Assembly: GCA_000711775.1 (NCBI GenBank)
Contig: ARYC01017027.1
Coordinates: 296,679 to 360,678 of the forward strand
Reading direction: 5' to 3'
DNA length: 64,000 nt
DNA from: Oxytricha trifallax
Lineage: Eukaryota; Ciliophora; Spirotrichea; Sporadotrichida; Oxytrichidae
A model generated the notes under the pieces. It was given only the letters and a program-made list of their open reading frames with translations. It did not search any database and had not been told where the DNA came from. The translations under genes were made by a program, and so were the position numbers. Positions 60,555 through 64,000 of the stretch are shown in pieces; position 1 is the first letter of the stretch; every line of letters starts with the position of its first letter.

Positions 60555-62080
60555 ATGTAAAATAACTGTGTTGATCCAACTACTTGTACACCTTTGAATG
60601 CATGTATTTATTGTACTCTTATTCATTAATAATAAGATTCGTTAACTAAGGCAACTTTAGCCTAATAAAGTAATCAGTAACCACCAAATCTTTCAGTCAA
60701 TGGATTTTCCTAAGTTGGAAATAGGCAAAATTAAAACCCTAGCTCTGGTTAAAATCAAAATAATGTTGCCAGTTAACCTGGTAGTTAACCAAATAACAAT
60801 TAGAATTAACCTTCTTAACCTCAACCTAAGCTGTAAAACTAGCAAAATTTAAATAACCAAGCTCCTTAGTTGCCAAATAGATCTGGTTAAAATAATTAAA
60901 ATTAAGCCAACTAAAATGTTAATTAAATCATAAGATTTAAACTAGATTTAGACTCAAGTCACAAATATTCTATAAGTAAATAACAGCAAATGATGCCTTA
61001 CCTATATTCACTTTGTTATCAAAATATGTTTACAAATGTTGTTAAGTATTCAGAACATCTAGTTCAAGAAGAATTTTATGAGCCATTAACTTAAAGCAAA
61101 ACATTATAAATGAACCATAACCACTTAGAACCAATTCCTCCACTTTAAATGAAATACCCTAAAAAAATTTTCCAATTCTTTCACTGCTTAAATATAATGA
61201 TGGGGAACACTTTTTTTATCTGTCACCAACAAGCAATTTAATATGCTTTAATAAATATAAGAAAAGTAGGATATATAGAAAAAGCGCTCTGTAAAAATAA
61301 GATGTTTGACATCGATAACTTTATTGGAGGATTTCGTACTTTAGACTGCAAAAATTACAAGTTGAGAAACTTTGACAACAAAACTTTCAATTAGATTATG
61401 AACAAAAACCTTTTAAAAGGTGAGATTTTAAAATATTTAGACACATAAAACACAACTCCAATATTAGTATAAGTTATAGACGGTGACAATGAAGATTATT
61501 TAGTGATCAAAAGAATCAATAAGTTTTGGTTTTATTTCAATTAGAAAGGTTAGATTTTCTAAATCTGTGATAACGTTAGTTATTAAATCCCTGATTTGCA
61601 ATCTTAAATTGAACAAATAGACTAGAAATATTCGTAATCCAGAATTTTGGTTCTCTTAATGGTTTTTACAAATTAACAAAGTTTCAAGAGAAAGATAGAA
61701 AATTGGACAAAGTCTTGTTCAAAATGTTATAGCAAATTTATGAGAGAAGAACTTATTAAGAAGTTGAAGAATTTTGGAATGAACTTGCCATATTTTCACA
61801 TTAATCGTTACACAAAAATCAACTGAACCCCCAAAGATTCTTACTTCCAGAGCTTAAGAATAATTATTCCAACACTTATTCGTACTAGAATACCTAAAAT
61901 CAAATGAAATAAGTGAAAAAAAGAACCAAAAAAGCTGCATAGAAATAGAATTATGTAACCCCCAACTCATAATAATACCCAGCTAGTGTTGCCCCTGACA
62001 AAAACCAAACTGCAATCATGACTAGAAATCAATTGAAAACCCTTGGTAAGAGAGGTAGAGGCAGAGGCAGAAGAAGATGA
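60555..62080 (+). CDS. Q/N-rich protein with RG-rich C-terminus, unknown
   Basis: Two exons (60555-61574 and 61643-62080) around a 68-nt intron with GTTAGT donor and CAG acceptor give exactly 486 codons, 485 aa. The start MQNNCVDPTTCTPLNACIYC has several Cys and may be a small metal-binding module. Residues about 25-130 are a low-complexity Gln/Asn/Pro tract. A folded middle region follows (MFTNVVKYSEHLVQEEF, FFHCLNIMMGNTFFICHQQ, YLVIKRINKFWFYFNQKG), then helices (DRKLDKVLFKMLQQIYERR, EVEEFWNELAIFSHQSLH). A basic end LGKRGRGRGRRR suggests RNA or DNA binding. No known catalytic motif was recognised. It is the best remaining candidate for the element's recombinase, but only by elimination. The family is unknown to me. 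Confidence 0.7.
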
Positions 62081-63246
62081 ACCTATAATATAATAATTAA
62101 TTAAATATAAATATGCTAGACCGACAGTGCTAGTAATGATTTCTACTTAATTTTCTTTAATAATCAAAAATTAAAAACAAATTTTACTCTATATTTAATT
62201 ATTTATTTGATAAATTTATTTAGATTTATTCCCAAAAGCCTTTAATATAAATCGTATTGAAGTAATTTTTATTATGAATTAATTTAATATTATATTATTC
62301 ATAATAATGAACAATTAATGCAATAAAGTTGGAGATATTTTGAATAAATATTAGGCTAAAAAGATAAAAAAAATCTCTACAGTAATATTAGTAACTGATG
62401 GGAATATTGAAACAAAATAAATATATTTAACGCAATTATATTAAAAATCCTTACTAAATTACTTGAAAGAAAGAAATTAAATACTTTGATTTAAGTAGAA
62501 AATAATTTAAAATGAAATATAAATACTTACTCATATTTTATTAATATTGAATTTATTTTAGGGTATTAATTAAAATGTCTGGTTGATTTTTTCGCATAAT
62601 TTTTAGCCTAAATAAATAAAGAAAGTAAGCAAATATTTTTGCAAATAAGTACCAATATAAATTAAATTGAGCATTTGCACACTATAAAAATAGTGTATAT
62701 AAGCACCTTAAAGAGTGCCATAGTGAAATTAAAGTGAATTAATATAAGTGCACTAAAATAACCTTTGTTACACTAGCTTAATTTAAATGCTATTCCAGTG
62801 TAACAAACATCCTTAATAATAAATAGTGCAATTTTGAGAGCAAAAAATATAAAAAACATGCATTTACATAAATTTAAAGACACGGAAATGTAGAACTCGA
62901 GTTGCTCTTCAAAGTGCACACAAAGCGCAGGGAAGTTAGTGGAGTGGGTGCGAGGTGCGTTGCTAATAAAGAAAGTGCGATAGCCATCGCAGAATTATCA
63001 CTTTTTGATTACCATTATTAGTTTAATTATTAAAGTAGTAATTATTAATTAATTAAATTCAAACTTAATTAAAATGTAGAGGTAAAACCGCCCTCCCTCA
63101 CAAATAGTGTGAACGGTAAAACTTCGCCCCTATTCGGTCAACAGGGTACAAACCCCATATATTCTTGATCAGCATGTCAAACTCTATAAGACTGGTAAGT
63201 ATGGCCTCAAATAAAATCATGAAATTTTTCCAATTTTCACCGTACT
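62081..63246. other. Right subterminal noncoding region of the large element
   Basis: AT-rich with a mixed-composition stretch at 62880-63170 (AAAGTGCGATAGCCATCGCAG, imperfect inverted repeat). No gene supported. Confidence 0.4.
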
Positions 63247-63391
63247 TGCATTCTCGAGATCGGCTACCTCAAACTAAGTTAAATTCTGTCCTTTTAAATT
63301 TCCTTATTTATCGATATACTTAAAACTTTTTATCAACTTACAAATTCTATGTGTACATACGTATTGGGGTTTATGTATTGGTGGTTTATAT
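63247..63391 (-). repeat. Right TIR of the 10.46-kb element
   Basis: Reverse complement of 52928-53070 with few differences (for example one CCACC for CCCC near the tip and ACATAAACC for ACGTAAACC). Confidence 0.92.
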
Positions 63392-63408
63392 ATATATATA
63401 TATATATA
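63390..63408. repeat. TA microsatellite at element border
   Basis: An uninterrupted run of TA dinucleotides directly abuts the right TIR. Confidence 0.8.
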
Positions 63409-63523
63409 GAGGCCCTTAATCAAAAAATAGAAAGCTACCAAATTATTAAGCGTGATTTGATTAAATTTTATTTATCCTAATCTCCTTAAATTTTAATAAT
63501 TTTGCCTTCGGTCCACTGTTCAC

Positions 63524-63895
63524 ATGATCAGTTCAGATAACCAAGTCTCACCAACTATCATCAACTTCCTCTCCCCATCGCCAGTCGAGCTCAACCTGCG
63601 GATGCTGCCGCCCAACCTTCGGGCCCTCCTCGTGCCAACCCACATACCAGAACCTGACATTTTTAGAATTAGACTAAGATGCTTAATGGACAATATAACC
63701 GTTGAGAAGAGATGTGAGAAAGACATAATCGACTTGATTTCAATCATCTTTGGCGACGACGTTACTACCTATTACCAGGAGATGGTGGACACGATAATAC
63801 AGCAACATACTACAGTACGCAAGCTGACCTTTGTGGAAGATGATGCCAATTAGATTAAGATCGAGACAGAGGAGACGATGGAGGCCACTATTTGA
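63524..63895 (+). CDS. Short hypothetical protein in a GC-richer island
   Basis: 123 aa from MISSDNQVSPTIINFLSPSP to TGA 63893-63895, with one TAG read as Gln. Pro/Leu-rich start (LRMLPPNLRALLVPTHIPEP), then DLISIIFGDDVTTYYQEMVD and an acidic end. No family recognised. The region from about 63500 to the window end is clearly less AT-rich than anything nearby, so it could belong to another mobile element or to a somatic gene continuing past the window. Minus-strand frames also stay open here, so the strand is not certain. Confidence 0.35.
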
Positions 63896-64000
63896 GATGC
63901 TACAAACGATCAAAGAGATGGAGACGCGCACAAGGCTAGATGTGGGGGCCCTATACAGTACTAAAAGAGAAATACTTTAATGGCAGTTGAAGAAGACACA

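Larger units (their letters stand above)
52928..63391. mobile_element. 10.46-kb TIR element with SecA-like ATPase and TBE-type accessory gene
   Basis: Terminal inverted repeats of about 145 bp (52928-53070 and 63247-63391) differ at only a handful of positions. They bound 10.46 kb containing three intron-bearing, open genes: a SecA-like ATPase (+), a 22-kDa-family protein (-) and a Q/N-rich RG-tailed protein (+). The outer ends read TATAAACCCCAATACGTAAA at the left, with the right end the mirror image running into a TA microsatellite. The target may therefore be TA, but a duplication cannot be separated from the repeat. No known transposase, integrase, polymerase or rolling-circle nuclease was recognised. 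The element is flanked by the AT desert on the left and a different composition on the right. Confidence 0.75.

Noticed and set aside
61575..61642. Apparent frameshift in the Q/N-rich gene
   Set aside because: A GTTAGT..CAG intron of 68 nt joins the two frames in phase 0 and gives 486 codons.

Overview
This window reads as germline (micronuclear) DNA of a stichotrich ciliate, most likely Oxytricha trifallax or a close relative. Three things point there. TAA and TAG are read as glutamine, and only TGA stops the convincing frames. Two mobile elements of about 4.1 kb end in C4A4-type telomere-like repeats, which is the hallmark of Oxytricha TBE elements. Genes are cut by short AT-rich segments bounded by small direct repeats (pointers), as seen in PACRG. 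The species name is an inference.

Layout. 1-2.1 kb: AT-rich DNA and a disrupted Tom40-like coding stretch. 2.5-6.5 kb: a diverged TBE-like element with an intact accessory ORF and a decayed DD34E-type transposase. 7.5-9.4 kb: a non-autonomous TIR element with TGACGTCA-rich ends and two further MITEs nested in it. 9.8-12.9 kb: a decayed, truncated TBE (C), abutted by a second TBE (A, 12.9-17.5 kb) whose kinase gene is itself split by a 0.54-kb MITE. 17.5-34.9 kb: one large gene for a cysteine-rich, REJ-like multi-pass membrane protein, interrupted by IESs, a MITE (18.65-19.71 kb) and a complete TBE with three intact ORFs (B, 30.3-34.4 kb). 35.6-37.7 kb: an NF/Q-rich coiled-coil protein on the minus strand. 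38.0-40.4 kb: an AAAP-type amino-acid transporter. 40.57-42.20 kb: an intact Merlin/IS1595-like transposon with an 8-bp target duplication. 42.25-43.55 kb: PACRG, converging on an LRR protein (43.78-44.87 kb). 44.9-52.9 kb: an 8-kb AT-rich desert. 52.93-63.39 kb: a 10.46-kb element with about 145-bp, nearly identical terminal inverted repeats. 63.5 kb to the end: a base-composition island with a short unknown ORF.

The most interesting system is the 10.46-kb element. After modelling of short introns it carries three open genes: a 950-aa SecA-like ATPase, a 257-aa protein and a 485-aa Q/N-rich protein with an RG-rich tail. It has no transposase I can recognise. The 257-aa protein is homologous to the '22-kDa' accessory protein of the TBEs and to the ORF at 4.7 kb. 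All three share a phase-1 intron at the same place after a conserved aromatic/Ile-Ser pair. One accessory protein family therefore travels on three distinct element families within one window.

Ordinary genes and germline-limited DNA interlock here: TBE B and a MITE lie inside the large membrane-protein gene, and the Merlin element lies between two gene loci. All of this would have to be removed to build the somatic genes.
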